Positions 7,655-16,353 of a stretch of 64,000 bases of DNA are shown piece after piece (position 1 is the stretch's first letter; every line of letters starts with the position of its first letter). This stretch comes from Bacteroidales bacterium (GTDB lineage: Bacteria; Bacteroidota; Bacteroidia; Bacteroidales; VadinHA17). The stretch is taken from NCBI GenBank assembly GCA_021371855.1, contig JAJFVL010000027.1, positions 20,648 to 84,647 of the forward strand, given 5' to 3'. The position numbers and the translations under genes are program-made. The notes under the pieces are model-generated. The model made no database searches. It saw only the letters and a list, made by a program, of their open reading frames with translations, and was not told the DNA's origin.

Positions 7655-8266
7655 TTAGACCCTCTTATCGATTCTATTCCTTCGGTACAAAGCCTGAGAC
7701 TAAGGGCTGAACTACTTGAACAGCAGCAGAAGTCGGAAAAAATGAAACGTTCACCTACAATTGGTTTTGAGGGATTTCCTGGGGCAAACCAGTATACAGA
7801 TAATTTCAATCCATTCCTTTCAGGCAGCTGGTATGGAAGCAGCTACATGGGGCTTAGCCTTAGATTACAGATACTTTCCGGAAACAGTACAAAGAACCGT
7901 GTCACCCAGTTAAAACTGGAAGAAAAAGGTATGAAATCAAAGCTCGTCGATGAGATTAAAAGTGTCAGTAATAAAAGTCTTTTGCTTAATGAAGAGATAA
8001 GGCAAATTGAATATCAGGCTGGATTATCCAAACAGAACATAGCGCTTTATGAAGAGAACCTTTCATTGAATCAGGAAAGATTTGATAAAGGGCAGATTAA
8101 TGCATACGATTTGTTAACAGATGAAATCGATTTTCAGAAAGAACAATCTAAGTTCAATGAAAAGCGAGCTGAACTGGTCTATAAACAATTTGAGCTGATA
8201 AACAACTCGGGGGCTCTTTCGTCATTCATAGCGAAGCTGAGGGAAAATGAACATATAATCAAGTAA
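7655..8266 (+). pseudogene. 5'-truncated TolC-family outer-membrane efflux gene
   Basis: Only the second half of a TolC-like protein remains. Reading from 7655, just after an in-frame TAA, the frame gives IPSVQSLRLRAELLEQQQKSEKM, the helix that normally leads into the second repeat, and then SPTIGFEGFPGANQ and a long coiled coil ending in QERFDKGQINAYDLLTDEI and a final helix. Intact family members are about 420-480 residues with a signal peptide and a first repeat; both are missing here, with only about 120 bp of unrelated sequence upstream. The remaining frame has no stops, so the loss may be recent, or an internal ATG (7742, 174 residues) could still be translated. No membrane-fusion or RND partner is next to it. 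Confidence 0.75.
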
Positions 8267-8268
8267 AT

Positions 8269-8865
8269 ATGAAATTATTTATTGTAATTTTATTGGTGGT
8301 TATTCTATTGGGTGTTTTATTTCAATCTTTTGCGATTATGTCAACAAATAAAACTGAAGAACAAAAATATTCACTCATTCGCAAGTACAAGGATTTTGAA
8401 ATCAGATTTTATCCATCTGCCACTATTGCAACAATTAATTCGTATGCAAAAACTTACAGGGATCTTTCGGGTCCCGGATTTCAGAAACTTGCTGGCTATA
8501 TCTTTGGTGGCAATAAGGCAAATACAAAAATTTCAATGACCTCCCCTGTTCAGATGGATATCAATGATTCTGTTTCTACGATGAGCTTCGTTATGCCTTC
8601 TGCATATACAAAAGATAACCTTCCAAAACCGAATGATCCCAATATACTTATAAAAAGCACTGCAGATGAATATGTTGCGGCAATAAGATTTGGTGGATAT
8701 GCCTCTGATAAAGATCTGAAATTCTATTCGGGAAAACTTCAGAATCTTCTGAAAGAAAATGGGATTACCTCTTTAGGGAACTATAGATTTCTAGGATATA
8801 ACCCTCCATTCCAGTTCATTGGCAGGAGAAATGAAATTATTGTGGCAGTTGATTGGAAAGAATAA
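8269..8865 (+). CDS. SOUL-family heme-binding protein
   Basis: The 198-residue protein has an N-terminal hydrophobic anchor (residues 1-23), so it is probably attached to the membrane and facing the periplasm. A SOUL/HBP domain follows: KYSLIRKYKDFEIRFYPSAT, GFQKLAGYIFGGN, KISMTSPVQMD, and MSFVMPSAYTKDNLPKPND. SOUL proteins bind heme or porphyrin; their bacterial role is not settled. The ATG comes two bases after the stop of the TolC remnant, so the two may once have been one transcript. The usual length of the family is 180-210 residues, so it looks complete. Confidence 0.88.
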   Translation: MKLFIVILLVVILLGVLFQSFAIMSTNKTEEQKYSLIRKYKDFEIRFYPSATIATINSYAKTYRDLSGPGFQKLAGYIFGGNKANTKISMTSPVQMDINDSVSTMSFVMPSAYTKDNLPKPNDPNILIKSTADEYVAAIRFGGYASDKDLKFYSGKLQNLLKENGITSLGNYRFLGYNPPFQFIGRRNEIIVAVDWKE

Positions 8866-9021
8866 TAATGAAGATAATTACCCGGGTACTCCTGAGAGGG
8901 AATATAAAAGTGGAAGTTTGGTATCGTGAGTCAAACATTTTCAGCTTAAATGGAGCATTTTTAAGTTTGTACTGTTTACGTCCTTATGACATATAATTAG
9001 TTAAAAAATAAATATGAGATT

Positions 9022-9771
9022 ATGAAGAATAAATTCTTGCTTTCGGCGACATGTTTTGTTTCTATCCTGTCATTTAATGTTTTATCCATGAATGGACAGG
9101 CCTCTTTCGACCTCGAGACAGGTGCTGTAGGAACAGGTTATAATAATGTCCGTATTCCCGGGGATCAGGGGACACTCTTTTCATTGAAAGATGATTTAAA
9201 ATCAAAAACAGAGATTATTTTCCGGATAAGAGTCAATTATACAATAAAATCCCGACATACTTTATCATTATTATATGCTCCACTCGAAACTGTCTCAAAT
9301 GGGAATTTACCATATAACATATTATTTGAAGGGGTAACTTTTCCTGCAAATACAGACCTTTCGGGAACATATAAATTTAATTCGTACAGGTTAACATATC
9401 GGTACGAAATTGTACTTAAACCAAAGTTTGAATTTGGGCTCGGTTTTACTGCAAAAATCAGAGACGCAAAGATATCTCTTGCTTCTTCAGGATTAAAGAG
9501 TGAGAAGGCAAATGTGGGCTTTGTACCAATTATCAATTTCAGGTTGTTATGTAAGCCGTCTGAAAAGGTTGGCATCCTTTTAGAAGGTGATGCCCTTGTC
9601 GCACCACAGGGCAGAGCAGAGGACGTTCTTATTGCAGCAACATACAGGATTTCTGACCGTTTGGGATTAAAGGCCGGATACCGCATACTTGAAGGTGGAG
9701 CTGATAATGATGTGGTTTACAATTTTGCTCTGTTCAATTATGCTTCGGTCGGCCTTTTCATATACCTCTGA
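9022..9771 (+). CDS. Outer-membrane beta-barrel protein of unknown function
   Basis: The 249-residue protein has a signal peptide (MKNKFLLSATCFVSILSFNVLSMNGQA) and then alternating polar/hydrophobic strands with aromatic ends (HTLSLLYAPLE, YKFNSYRLTYRYEIV, FEFGLGFTAKIRDAKISL, GLKAGYRILEGGADND). It finishes in an aromatic-rich strand, LFNYASVGLFIYL. Length and strand count fit an 8-10-strand barrel. No named family was recognised. It stands alone, about 150 bp after SOUL and 100 bp before the PrxQ gene. Confidence 0.65.
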   Translation: MKNKFLLSATCFVSILSFNVLSMNGQASFDLETGAVGTGYNNVRIPGDQGTLFSLKDDLKSKTEIIFRIRVNYTIKSRHTLSLLYAPLETVSNGNLPYNILFEGVTFPANTDLSGTYKFNSYRLTYRYEIVLKPKFEFGLGFTAKIRDAKISLASSGLKSEKANVGFVPIINFRLLCKPSEKVGILLEGDALVAPQGRAEDVLIAATYRISDRLGLKAGYRILEGGADNDVVYNFALFNYASVGLFIYL

Positions 9772-9870
9772 TTAAGTTTTTTTAAGGTATCTGTAAAAAA
9801 GCAAGCTTACTAATACGTTAAATTAAAACAGATGATGCAGAGACAGGCGCACCAACTAAATCAAAGTATT

Positions 9871-10626
9871 ATGCTTATAATTAAAAATATCTGGCTAATT
9901 TTATTCATTGCATGGGGTTTGCCTCTTACTTTGTACCGCAGCAAATTTCGTAAGATAGTATACCAGACTGAAAAATGGACCATAAACATCAACCCCTATT
10001 TTATGAAAGAACTGAAAGCCCTTTTTGGAAACATGTATCCTGAGAATCTGAATTACCTGAAATTCAGGAATTTTTATCGTTTTTATCTCATCATTTACCT
10101 GATCTTATTTACATCGTATTTAACCTTTGGTCAAAATAATAATATGAACAAAATCAAAATCGGAAGTAACATTCCATCATTTACATTGCCTGATCAAAAC
10201 GGAAATATGTTCGACATCAGTTCTGTGCGCGGTAAAAAGAATCTTGTGATATACATTTATCCGAAAGACGATAGCCCCGGATGTACCAAGGAGGCCTGTT
10301 CGTTTCGCGATCAGTTTGAGGTGTTTAAAGAAGCCGATGCTGTAATAATTGGCATCAGCGGGCAATCAGTTGTCAGCCATAAAGAATTTGCCGAAAAAAA
10401 CAGGCTTAAATATACCCTGTTATGTGATACCGGGAATAATGTCAGGAAATTATTCGGTGTTCCCGGCAGGGTTTTCGGATTAGTTCCTGGGCGGGTAACC
10501 TATGTTGCCGACCGTTCCGGTAAAGTAGTTTATATTTTTGATTCCCAGACAGAGACTCAACGTCATGCGGATGAAGCTCTAAAGATCTGTCTTCTATTAA
10601 AAAGAACTGATAATGTGAATATATGA
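9871..10626 (+). CDS. bcp: PrxQ/BCP-type peroxiredoxin with an N-terminal membrane segment
   Basis: I chose ATG 9871 (251 residues); two upstream ATGs at 9832 and 9835 would add up to 13 residues. Residues 1-85 carry two hydrophobic helices around a basic loop (GLPLTLYRSKFRKIVYQT, KALFGNMYPEN, FYRFYLIIYLILFTSYLTFG). This region resembles a small conserved Bacteroidota membrane protein, but that is from memory. The peroxiredoxin domain starts at IPSFTLPDQNG. It contains YPKDDSPGCTKEACSFRD, with peroxidatic Cys138 and resolving Cys143 five residues later, the mark of atypical 2-Cys PrxQ/BCP. It reduces peroxides using thioredoxin. The fusion suggests a membrane-tethered enzyme; sidedness is unknown. 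Confidence 0.8.
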   Translation: MLIIKNIWLILFIAWGLPLTLYRSKFRKIVYQTEKWTININPYFMKELKALFGNMYPENLNYLKFRNFYRFYLIIYLILFTSYLTFGQNNNMNKIKIGSNIPSFTLPDQNGNMFDISSVRGKKNLVIYIYPKDDSPGCTKEACSFRDQFEVFKEADAVIIGISGQSVVSHKEFAEKNRLKYTLLCDTGNNVRKLFGVPGRVFGLVPGRVTYVADRSGKVVYIFDSQTETQRHADEALKICLLLKRTDNVNI

Positions 10627-10694
10627 TTACTTTTAGATAATTCCACAACCTGCAACAGTGATACTTATAAACCCAGGATTTAAAGATATATTCT

Positions 10695-11123
10695 ATGCTG
10701 ACAAAAGAACTGGTACTCGATTTATGGACCAAAACATACAACAATGAAGGCAAGCCCGACTGGTCGCACATTCTCCCATATTACGATAATAAAATATATT
10801 TCAGGGATTCCATCCAGGAAATACGTGGAATCGAAGAATTTACAGAAATGACCAAACGGCTGACATCACGCTCAAAAGACCTGAAAATGAATATTGTAAA
10901 GGCTGTTATGGAAGCGAATATAATTTTTATCGAATGGGAGATGACCATCAAGTTTAAAAAAAATCCGAGTTCAGTCTTATATGGTTCAAGCCGGCTGACT
11001 TTAAATGAAGAGGGAAAAATTATTGAACAAAGAGATTATTATGATCTTTGGGGTGATATCTTCGACAATATCCCAAGGTTCGGCAAAGCCTACAGAAAAT
11101 TTATGAAAAAAAAGTTTGGTTAA
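10695..11123 (+). CDS. NTF2-like (SnoaL-type) protein
   Basis: The 142-residue cytosolic protein has the cone-shaped alpha+beta NTF2 pattern. An N-terminal helix (LVLDLWTKTYN) is followed by a short loop and YYDNKIYFRDSIQEIRGIEEFTEM, then strands IIFIEWEMTIKF, SVLYGSSRLTLNEEGKIIEQRDYYDLWG. The last motif (reDyyDxw) is common in SnoaL-like proteins encoded beside SDR and FAD-dependent oxidoreductase genes, and both are found downstream here. Its biochemical role is unknown. It is preceded by 70 bp and probably begins the run of genes up to 14540. Confidence 0.75.
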   Translation: MLTKELVLDLWTKTYNNEGKPDWSHILPYYDNKIYFRDSIQEIRGIEEFTEMTKRLTSRSKDLKMNIVKAVMEANIIFIEWEMTIKFKKNPSSVLYGSSRLTLNEEGKIIEQRDYYDLWGDIFDNIPRFGKAYRKFMKKKFG

Positions 11124-11173
11124 ACTTATTACTTGGAAATATCGGTTCTTTAATCTGAATAAATAAAAGTATT

Positions 11174-11857
11174 ATGAAAAAACTTACCTTCTTATTATTG
11201 TTTCTATCATACATGTTTATAGGATCAGTAAATGGCCAGACAGGAGTTCGTTTCGGCTTGAAAGCCGGTTACAGTCTGGCCACTCAATATGGAATCACTC
11301 CTGCCGACAATACTTTTAAGGTTGATACTCAAGGCAGGAATGGCATTGCAGGTGGTGTATTCGCCTATTTTCCAATAACTGAATCAGTAGGTATCCAACA
11401 GGAGTTTCTATATGCTATGAAAGGTTCGAGGCAGAATGTTACAATTACCACGCCTGTTAACATAAATACTGTTTCTGAGTATGATTTGAACTATTTCGAG
11501 ATGCCAATAATAATAAAATACAAATTTGTCAATATTAAGAATTTCGGGATTTATAGCAGCGCCGGTATTGCATTATCATTATTAATGAACGGAGAATACC
11601 GGATTACCAGTACAATTAACATGGGCGGACCTCCGGCAGTAGTGAAAGAGTCCGGCAATATGAAAGGGCTCGATACCTTCGATTATTCATTCGTATATGG
11701 AGCCGGAACAGATTTCAAACTTCTCAGTAAGGATTTTTTCGTTGAATACCGTATGACGGTCGGGTGGAACACATTAGCAATGCCGAACGCTTCAGGTGCA
11801 AATCCAGTTCCGCTTCGTAACCAGGATTATATATTTGCTGTCGGTATGTATTTCTAA
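11174..11857 (+). CDS. Porin-family (PorT-like) outer-membrane beta-barrel protein
   Basis: The 227-residue protein has a signal peptide ending in GSVNGQTG. The barrel opens with VRFGLKAGYSLAT and includes AGGVFAYFPITESVGIQQEFLYAMKGSR, NYFEMPIIIKYKF, GIYSSAGIALSLLMNGEYR and a final strand DYIFAVGMYF. This is the usual arrangement of the outer-membrane beta-barrel (PorT-like) domain of Bacteroidota. It would sit in the outer membrane. Substrate or partner is unknown. It lies between the NTF2-like and SDR genes in the same orientation, with 50-nt gaps. Confidence 0.8.
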   Translation: MKKLTFLLLFLSYMFIGSVNGQTGVRFGLKAGYSLATQYGITPADNTFKVDTQGRNGIAGGVFAYFPITESVGIQQEFLYAMKGSRQNVTITTPVNINTVSEYDLNYFEMPIIIKYKFVNIKNFGIYSSAGIALSLLMNGEYRITSTINMGGPPAVVKESGNMKGLDTFDYSFVYGAGTDFKLLSKDFFVEYRMTVGWNTLAMPNASGANPVPLRNQDYIFAVGMYF

Positions 11858-11911
11858 AAACTTAAGTCAAATTACATAATTATTAAGAAGCTAGTCAGGT
11901 AACAGGCATAT

Positions 11912-12877
11912 ATGAAAAATAAGAAGTTTGCTAAATATTTCAAGGAATATAAATGGTCCAACATTTTTGCAATGATCAGAAATAACAGGTCCGATCCGAA
12001 AATATGTGATAATACTTACGATGGCAAACTAGTTGTTGTTACAGGTGCGACATCAGGCATCGGATATCTGACTGCAAGAAAATATGCTTCCATGGGTGCT
12101 AACCTTATCTGTGTGAATAGAAATCCTGAAAAATCTGAAGCTCTGAAGAAGGAAATAGTTGGTGAATTCGCCGTTAAGTGTGAGTATTTAATAGCTGATT
12201 TGAGCAAGCTTGACGAAATACACAGAGTGGGGAATGAACTGTCTCAGCTTAAAACTGAAATTGATGTTCTTATTCATAATGCAGGTATTTATCTTACAAA
12301 GAGAGAAACTACTATAGATGGTCTTGAAAAGGTCTTTGTGATTCAGTATTTAGCTTCGTTCATCATAAATTATCTGTTAATGGATAAGCTTAAAACCCAG
12401 GAAAAAGCCAGAATAATTATGGTAAATTCCGAAGGCCACCGTTTTGCCGCATGGGGATTGAGACTTGACGATTTGAATTGGGAAAAACGACGGTATTCTG
12501 GTCTCAAAAGTTATGGTTCTGCAAAAGTTGCCCAACTTTTATCCATGATCGTTTTTAATGAACAATTCAAAAACACAGGAATATCTATAAATGCAATGCA
12601 TCCTGGAGCTGTTAAAACTGAAACAGGCCAGGACAATGGACCCGGTTACCGCTGGTTTAAGAGGAATTTTATTGATAAAACTTTAAAATCACCTGAAATT
12701 TCGGCAGAAGCATTGTATTATCTTGGCGTTTCAAAAGAGATGGAAGGCGTTAGTGGAAAATTCTTTAACTTAACAACTGAAGAAGAACCAGCACCGCCGG
12801 CTCTGGACAATGAAATAGCTTACGAACTATGGGAAAAAAGTCTGGAATTAGGTGGATTACACGGATTAAAACAGTAA
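11912..12877 (+). CDS. Short-chain dehydrogenase/reductase (retinol-dehydrogenase-like)
   Basis: The 321-residue protein has a classical SDR core behind a 37-residue N-terminal extension. The dinucleotide motif is VVVTGATSGIGYLTARKYA, the structural motif HNAGIYL, and the catalytic motif SYGSAKVAQ gives Tyr and Lys in the YxxxK arrangement, with a Ser in MVNSEGHR. The acidic/basic pattern after strand 2 (VNRNPEK) suggests NADP(H). The general layout (RDH/WW-oxidoreductase-like, with LDDLNWEKRRY) matches SDRs acting on hydrophobic alcohols or ketones. The next gene is a phytoene-desaturase-like FAD enzyme, so both may act on one lipid-like substrate; this is inference. Confidence 0.85.
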   Translation: MKNKKFAKYFKEYKWSNIFAMIRNNRSDPKICDNTYDGKLVVVTGATSGIGYLTARKYASMGANLICVNRNPEKSEALKKEIVGEFAVKCEYLIADLSKLDEIHRVGNELSQLKTEIDVLIHNAGIYLTKRETTIDGLEKVFVIQYLASFIINYLLMDKLKTQEKARIIMVNSEGHRFAAWGLRLDDLNWEKRRYSGLKSYGSAKVAQLLSMIVFNEQFKNTGISINAMHPGAVKTETGQDNGPGYRWFKRNFIDKTLKSPEISAEALYYLGVSKEMEGVSGKFFNLTTEEEPAPPALDNEIAYELWEKSLELGGLHGLKQ

Positions 12878-12923
12878 ATATTGTTTCGGAATTGACTTAT
12901 TGAAAACTATGAATTAAAAAAAT

Positions 12924-14540
12924 ATGTCTGAAAATACCTGCAATACTATCGTTGTCGGTGGCGGCATTGCCGGTTTGACTTCTGCGGTTTATCTCTCACG
13001 GGCAGGACAAAAAGTAATGCTCATTGAAAAAAACAAGGAGTGCGGGGGACTGGTCAATACATTTATAAGAGACGGCTTTCATTTTGACGCCGGTGTCAGA
13101 GCCCTGGAAGATGCAGGAATCATATTCCCAATGCTAAAGGATCTCGGTATTGAGCTCGAGGTTGTAAAAAGCAAAGTTTCGCTGGGAATAGAAAACGATA
13201 TTATACATATAGAAGATCTGAACAGTTTAACAAATTACAGGGATCTTCTGAAAAAAACATTTCCGGAAAGCGAAGTAGAGATAGATGAGGTAATAAAAAT
13301 CATCCGTACTGTAATGAAACACATGGATGTTCTATATGGCATTGAGAACCCTGTATTTAAAGATTTAAGACATGACAGAGAATTCATTTTTAAAAAACTT
13401 TTACCCTGGCTGCCCAGATTTATTTTTACCGTCGGAAAAATAAACCGTATGAACATACCGGTTGAGGAATATCTTACGACAGTTGTAAAAAATACTTCAC
13501 TCCGCGATATTATTTCACAGCATTTCTTCAAAAATACTCCTACTTTTTTTGCATTGAGCTATTTTTCACTTTATCTCGATTATTTCTATCCAAAAGGAGG
13601 CGTGGGAAAATTACCGGAAGCCTTAAAGAACAAAATATCAGAATGGGGAGGAGAAATAAAGTCAGAGACAAAAATTATCGAAGTGATGGCTGATAAATGT
13701 CTGTTAAGGGACCAAAATAATATCACTTATAAATATGACAATCTCATCTGGGCTGCTGATCTAAAAACACTCTACAAAATTACTGGAACAGAGGGCTTAT
13801 TACCTAAAATCAAAACAGTTTTTGATGAGTCAAAGAACAGGATGCTGAAAAAACGGGGCGGCGATTCTGTGTTTTCTTTATTCCTTGAAGTAGATGAGCC
13901 GCTTGAAAGTTTCAGGAAAATCGCAAATGGGCATTTCTTTTATACGCCATCAAAGATTGGTTTAGGTGAGACTCACAGAGATGATCTCAGTCAGCTGCTT
14001 AACAATTTTTACAAAATTGAAAAAAAACAGATTCTCTCCTGGCTGGATAAATTTACCTTATTTAACACTTACGAAATTTCTATTCCCGGACTTAAAGATC
14101 CCGAATTGGCACCTCCGGGCAAGACAGGCTTAATTATCAGTTTCCTGGCGGAATATGAATTATTTAACAAAATTCAAAATGCAGGCTGGCTTAATGAGTT
14201 TATTCCGGAACTTGAGAATCGTGTTTTGAGAGTAATATCTGATTCCGTCTACCCCATGTTAAAAGACAAAATTATTACTCATTTTTCATTTACGCCTCTA
14301 AGTATTGAGAGCAGGATTGGTAGTTCTGAAGGAGCTATTACGGGATGGTCATTTCAAAAAAATATGCCGGTTATAAACAAAATTCAGAACTCCGATCGTT
14401 CAGTTCTGACACCTTTGCCTTCAATTTATCAGGCAGGGCAATGGGCTTACAGCCCTGCAGGTGTGCCAATGTCAATCCTTACCGGTAAACTTGCTGCTGA
14501 CCGGGTATTAAAACAGATGAAGAAGTTCAGAAAAACATAA
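12924..14540 (+). CDS. FAD-dependent oxidoreductase of the phytoene desaturase/retinol saturase type
   Basis: The 538-residue protein opens with the FAD dinucleotide motif VVGGGIAGLTSAVYLSRAGQKVMLIEKN, followed by CGGLVNTFIRDGFHFDAGVRAL, the usual continuation in CrtI/CrtISO/retinol-saturase proteins. The C-terminal FAD-binding segment IYQAGQWAYSPAGVPMSILTGKLAAD is present. The middle is substrate-specific and does not identify the product. Such enzymes desaturate, isomerise or reduce polyene chains. No phytoene synthase or other carotenoid gene is in the window, so carotenoid synthesis is not supported. It follows the SDR gene by 46 nt and ends the gene run that began at 10695. Confidence 0.82.
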   Translation: MSENTCNTIVVGGGIAGLTSAVYLSRAGQKVMLIEKNKECGGLVNTFIRDGFHFDAGVRALEDAGIIFPMLKDLGIELEVVKSKVSLGIENDIIHIEDLNSLTNYRDLLKKTFPESEVEIDEVIKIIRTVMKHMDVLYGIENPVFKDLRHDREFIFKKLLPWLPRFIFTVGKINRMNIPVEEYLTTVVKNTSLRDIISQHFFKNTPTFFALSYFSLYLDYFYPKGGVGKLPEALKNKISEWGGEIKSETKIIEVMADKCLLRDQNNITYKYDNLIWAADLKTLYKITGTEGLLPKIKTVFDESKNRMLKKRGGDSVFSLFLEVDEPLESFRKIANGHFFYTPSKIGLGETHRDDLSQLLNNFYKIEKKQILSWLDKFTLFNTYEISIPGLKDPELAPPGKTGLIISFLAEYELFNKIQNAGWLNEFIPELENRVLRVISDSVYPMLKDKIITHFSFTPLSIESRIGSSEGAITGWSFQKNMPVINKIQNSDRSVLTPLPSIYQAGQWAYSPAGVPMSILTGKLAADRVLKQMKKFRKT

Positions 14541-15176
14541 TGCTTTGAAAAAAAAACCAAAATAGCTAATTGAAAAACCTATTGTTTTTGCAGGCACATT
14601 TAAAAGCCACACAGGCTGAAGCTAAACCTAGGCTTTTAAAAGAGCTTGCACAGAGAAAATCCTGCAAACTTGGCTCATAAATTTGTTTCATCTTGACAGT
14701 TTTAAAACACCACTGTCTATAACACGGACGGTTGGGGTAATAAGCTTGTCACACTTTTTGCTTTTGCTCCTACATCGTGACTAATTTGTAATGCCCGTAA
14801 ACCCTGACGTCCGCATCTGCACACCATTTAAATCCTACACCTGGACTACTTTCCTGCTTCGAGACAGCTTACGTCGCCAACACTGCGCCAGTGGCCGCTC
14901 TGCAGATTTGCCACCTGGACTACTTTGTGCCTCCGCCCAAACTTGTACCGCGACACTCAGTTAACGCATTAAAATCTGCTATGAAGGCAAAAACGCGCGC
15001 CATACCTCCTTGCACCGGGGCTATTTTCCAGCTAAAGCACCAGGACCGGTAGCCGGATGCTTCGTCGGGTAACGCTTACTCCCTCAACCGCCGGGCCGTT
15101 CAGTAAGGCTGAGACCAAAATTAAACTTATTTCATTACCAGATGTTATAAGTAATTTAGAATTAGATATTATAACA
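14541..15176. other. Gene-free interval (636 bp) with palindrome and GC-richer repeated tract
   Basis: It holds the ACA/AGA palindrome copy 2 (14589-14650) and a tract (about 14780-15100) with visibly higher GC than its neighbours. That tract contains a direct repeat CACCTGGACTACTTT at 14838-14852 and 14912-14926 (74 nt apart). No coding frame there has recognisable features. A frame beginning at 15057 runs into DUF4256, but its first 40 residues look like translated non-coding DNA. Confidence 0.5.
14589..14650. repeat. Long palindrome with ACA/AGA internal loop (copy 2)
   Basis: The left side reads TGCAGGC-ACA-TTTAAAAGCC (14589-14608) and the right side GGCTTTTAAA-AGA-GCTTGCA (14631-14650). 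Seventeen pairs form with one G-T wobble, and the loop is 22 nt. It shares GGCACATTT and AAAAGAGC with copy 1 at 6958-7020, although the remaining arm sequence is different. Confidence 0.78.
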
Positions 15177-15740
15177 ATGGAAAATAAAAGTGAGTTATCA
15201 CCAAAACAACGTGAAGAACTAATCATAGCACTAAAAAGCCGATTTGATAAAAACATGAACCGCCATAAAGGTCTTGAATGGTCTAAACTACATGCAAAGC
15301 TGGAATTTAATTTTGAGAAACTATGGTCGCTCAATGAAATGGAAAGAACTGGCGGTGAACCCGATGTTGTTGGTCTTGATAAAAGTACAGGTGAATACAT
15401 TTTTTATGATTGTTCAGCGGAAAGTCCTAAAGGTCGGAGAAGTATTTGTTATGACCGTGAAGGTCTGGAGTTAAGGAAAGAACATAAACCAGAAAACAAT
15501 GCTCTCGATATGGCAGTCAAAATGGGCATTGAGCTTTTAACAGAAGAAGAATATAGAGATCTGCAGAAACTAGGAGATTTCGATACCAAAACATCGAGTT
15601 GGGTGAAGACCCCAACTGAGATAAGAAAACTCGGAGGTGCTCTTTTTTGTGATCGACGCTACGACCATGTCTTTGTGTATCACAACGGTGCAGAATCTTA
15701 CTATGGCGTTAGAGGGTTCCGCGGTTCGCTAAGAGTCTGA
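15177..15740 (+). CDS. DUF4256 family protein
   Basis: I start the gene at ATG 15177 (187 residues), where family-like sequence begins (MENKSELSPKQREELIIALKSRF). DUF4256 features follow: the KGLEWSKLHAKLE segment, the motif MERTGGEPDVVGLDK, then DCSAESPKGRRSICYDREGLELRKEHKP, and near the end SSWVKTPTEIRKLGGALFCDRRYDHVFVYHNGAESYYGVRGFRGSLRV. The family is of unknown function, cytosolic, and scattered across bacteria in a way that suggests horizontal spread. It stands just beyond a palindrome-bearing, GC-rich interval, which is compatible with acquired cargo. Confidence 0.9.
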   Translation: MENKSELSPKQREELIIALKSRFDKNMNRHKGLEWSKLHAKLEFNFEKLWSLNEMERTGGEPDVVGLDKSTGEYIFYDCSAESPKGRRSICYDREGLELRKEHKPENNALDMAVKMGIELLTEEEYRDLQKLGDFDTKTSSWVKTPTEIRKLGGALFCDRRYDHVFVYHNGAESYYGVRGFRGSLRV

Positions 15741-15819
15741 ATTTTCCAATTTTCCTATTGTTAATAGATAACATTGGTACGAATTTTGCATATCTTACTG
15801 TGCCCTAAGATCTAATGCA

Positions 15820-16353
15820 ATGAGAAAGTTGTCATTTAATATCATCCTGATTCTTCTTTGCATTGGTTGTGAAAAGGAAAAATTTGACATAGAAAAGCCT
15901 GATGTTGCAGTTTTTGTCAAGCAATTGAAAGATGGAACATACGATTACTATGAGAAAGGAGAAAATGGTGAGAATTTATGGCTTTTAATGCCAAAATTTA
16001 CCCGAAGTCATATACAATCCCTTATCGACTTTTCAAAAGACACTACTCATATTTCTGATTTCCCAATTAATCCAATCTCATCTCGCAGACCATATCCTGA
16101 AGGAAGGGAATATTTTATTTTAGGGGAGTGTTTATTATGGACAGTGGAAGGAATAAGAAATGGTTATGGGTATGGTTCACTTGATCCCTTCTTAATTGAC
16201 ACCGCTTTGGCTAAGAGTATAAGACATAAGGGATTAAAAAGTGTTGAAATTCTTATTGTTGGTGATATCTATAAAAATTGGTGGAATAATTTAAAAGATA
16301 GTGACTGGAAGGACAAAAACCCATTACAAGAGACTTCATATAGATGGTTTTAA
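15820..16353 (+). CDS. DUF4943-like lipoprotein
   Basis: The 177-residue protein has a lipoprotein signal (MRKLSFNIILILLCIGC, acylated Cys17), so it is probably anchored in the outer membrane or exported. The mature part has DVAVFVKQLKDGTYD, a pair of short helices (FTRSHIQSLIDFSKDTTHISDFPINPISS) and GECLLWTVEGIR. The FPxNPISS and LWTVExIR motifs are what I recall of DUF4943 proteins, whose function is unknown. A search would be needed to confirm the family. Codon use and GC do not stand out from neighbours. Confidence 0.7.
   Translation: MRKLSFNIILILLCIGCEKEKFDIEKPDVAVFVKQLKDGTYDYYEKGENGENLWLLMPKFTRSHIQSLIDFSKDTTHISDFPINPISSRRPYPEGREYFILGECLLWTVEGIRNGYGYGSLDPFLIDTALAKSIRHKGLKSVEILIVGDIYKNWWNNLKDSDWKDKNPLQETSYRWF

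Noticed and set aside
9237..9686. 149-codon minus-strand frame opposite the beta-barrel gene
   Set aside because: The plus-strand gene has signal peptide and barrel strands; the antisense frame has no recognisable features.
12924..14540. Carotenoid synthesis gene (crtI)
   Set aside because: The fold fits, but no phytoene synthase, cyclase or other carotenoid gene is present, and the middle of the protein does not allow a substrate to be named.
6958..14650. Integron with attC sites
   Set aside because: The two palindromes are structurally attC-like, but no integrase, no attI and no RYYYAAC/GTTRRRY core boxes were found, and they are 7.6 kb apart with ordinary operon-like genes between them.
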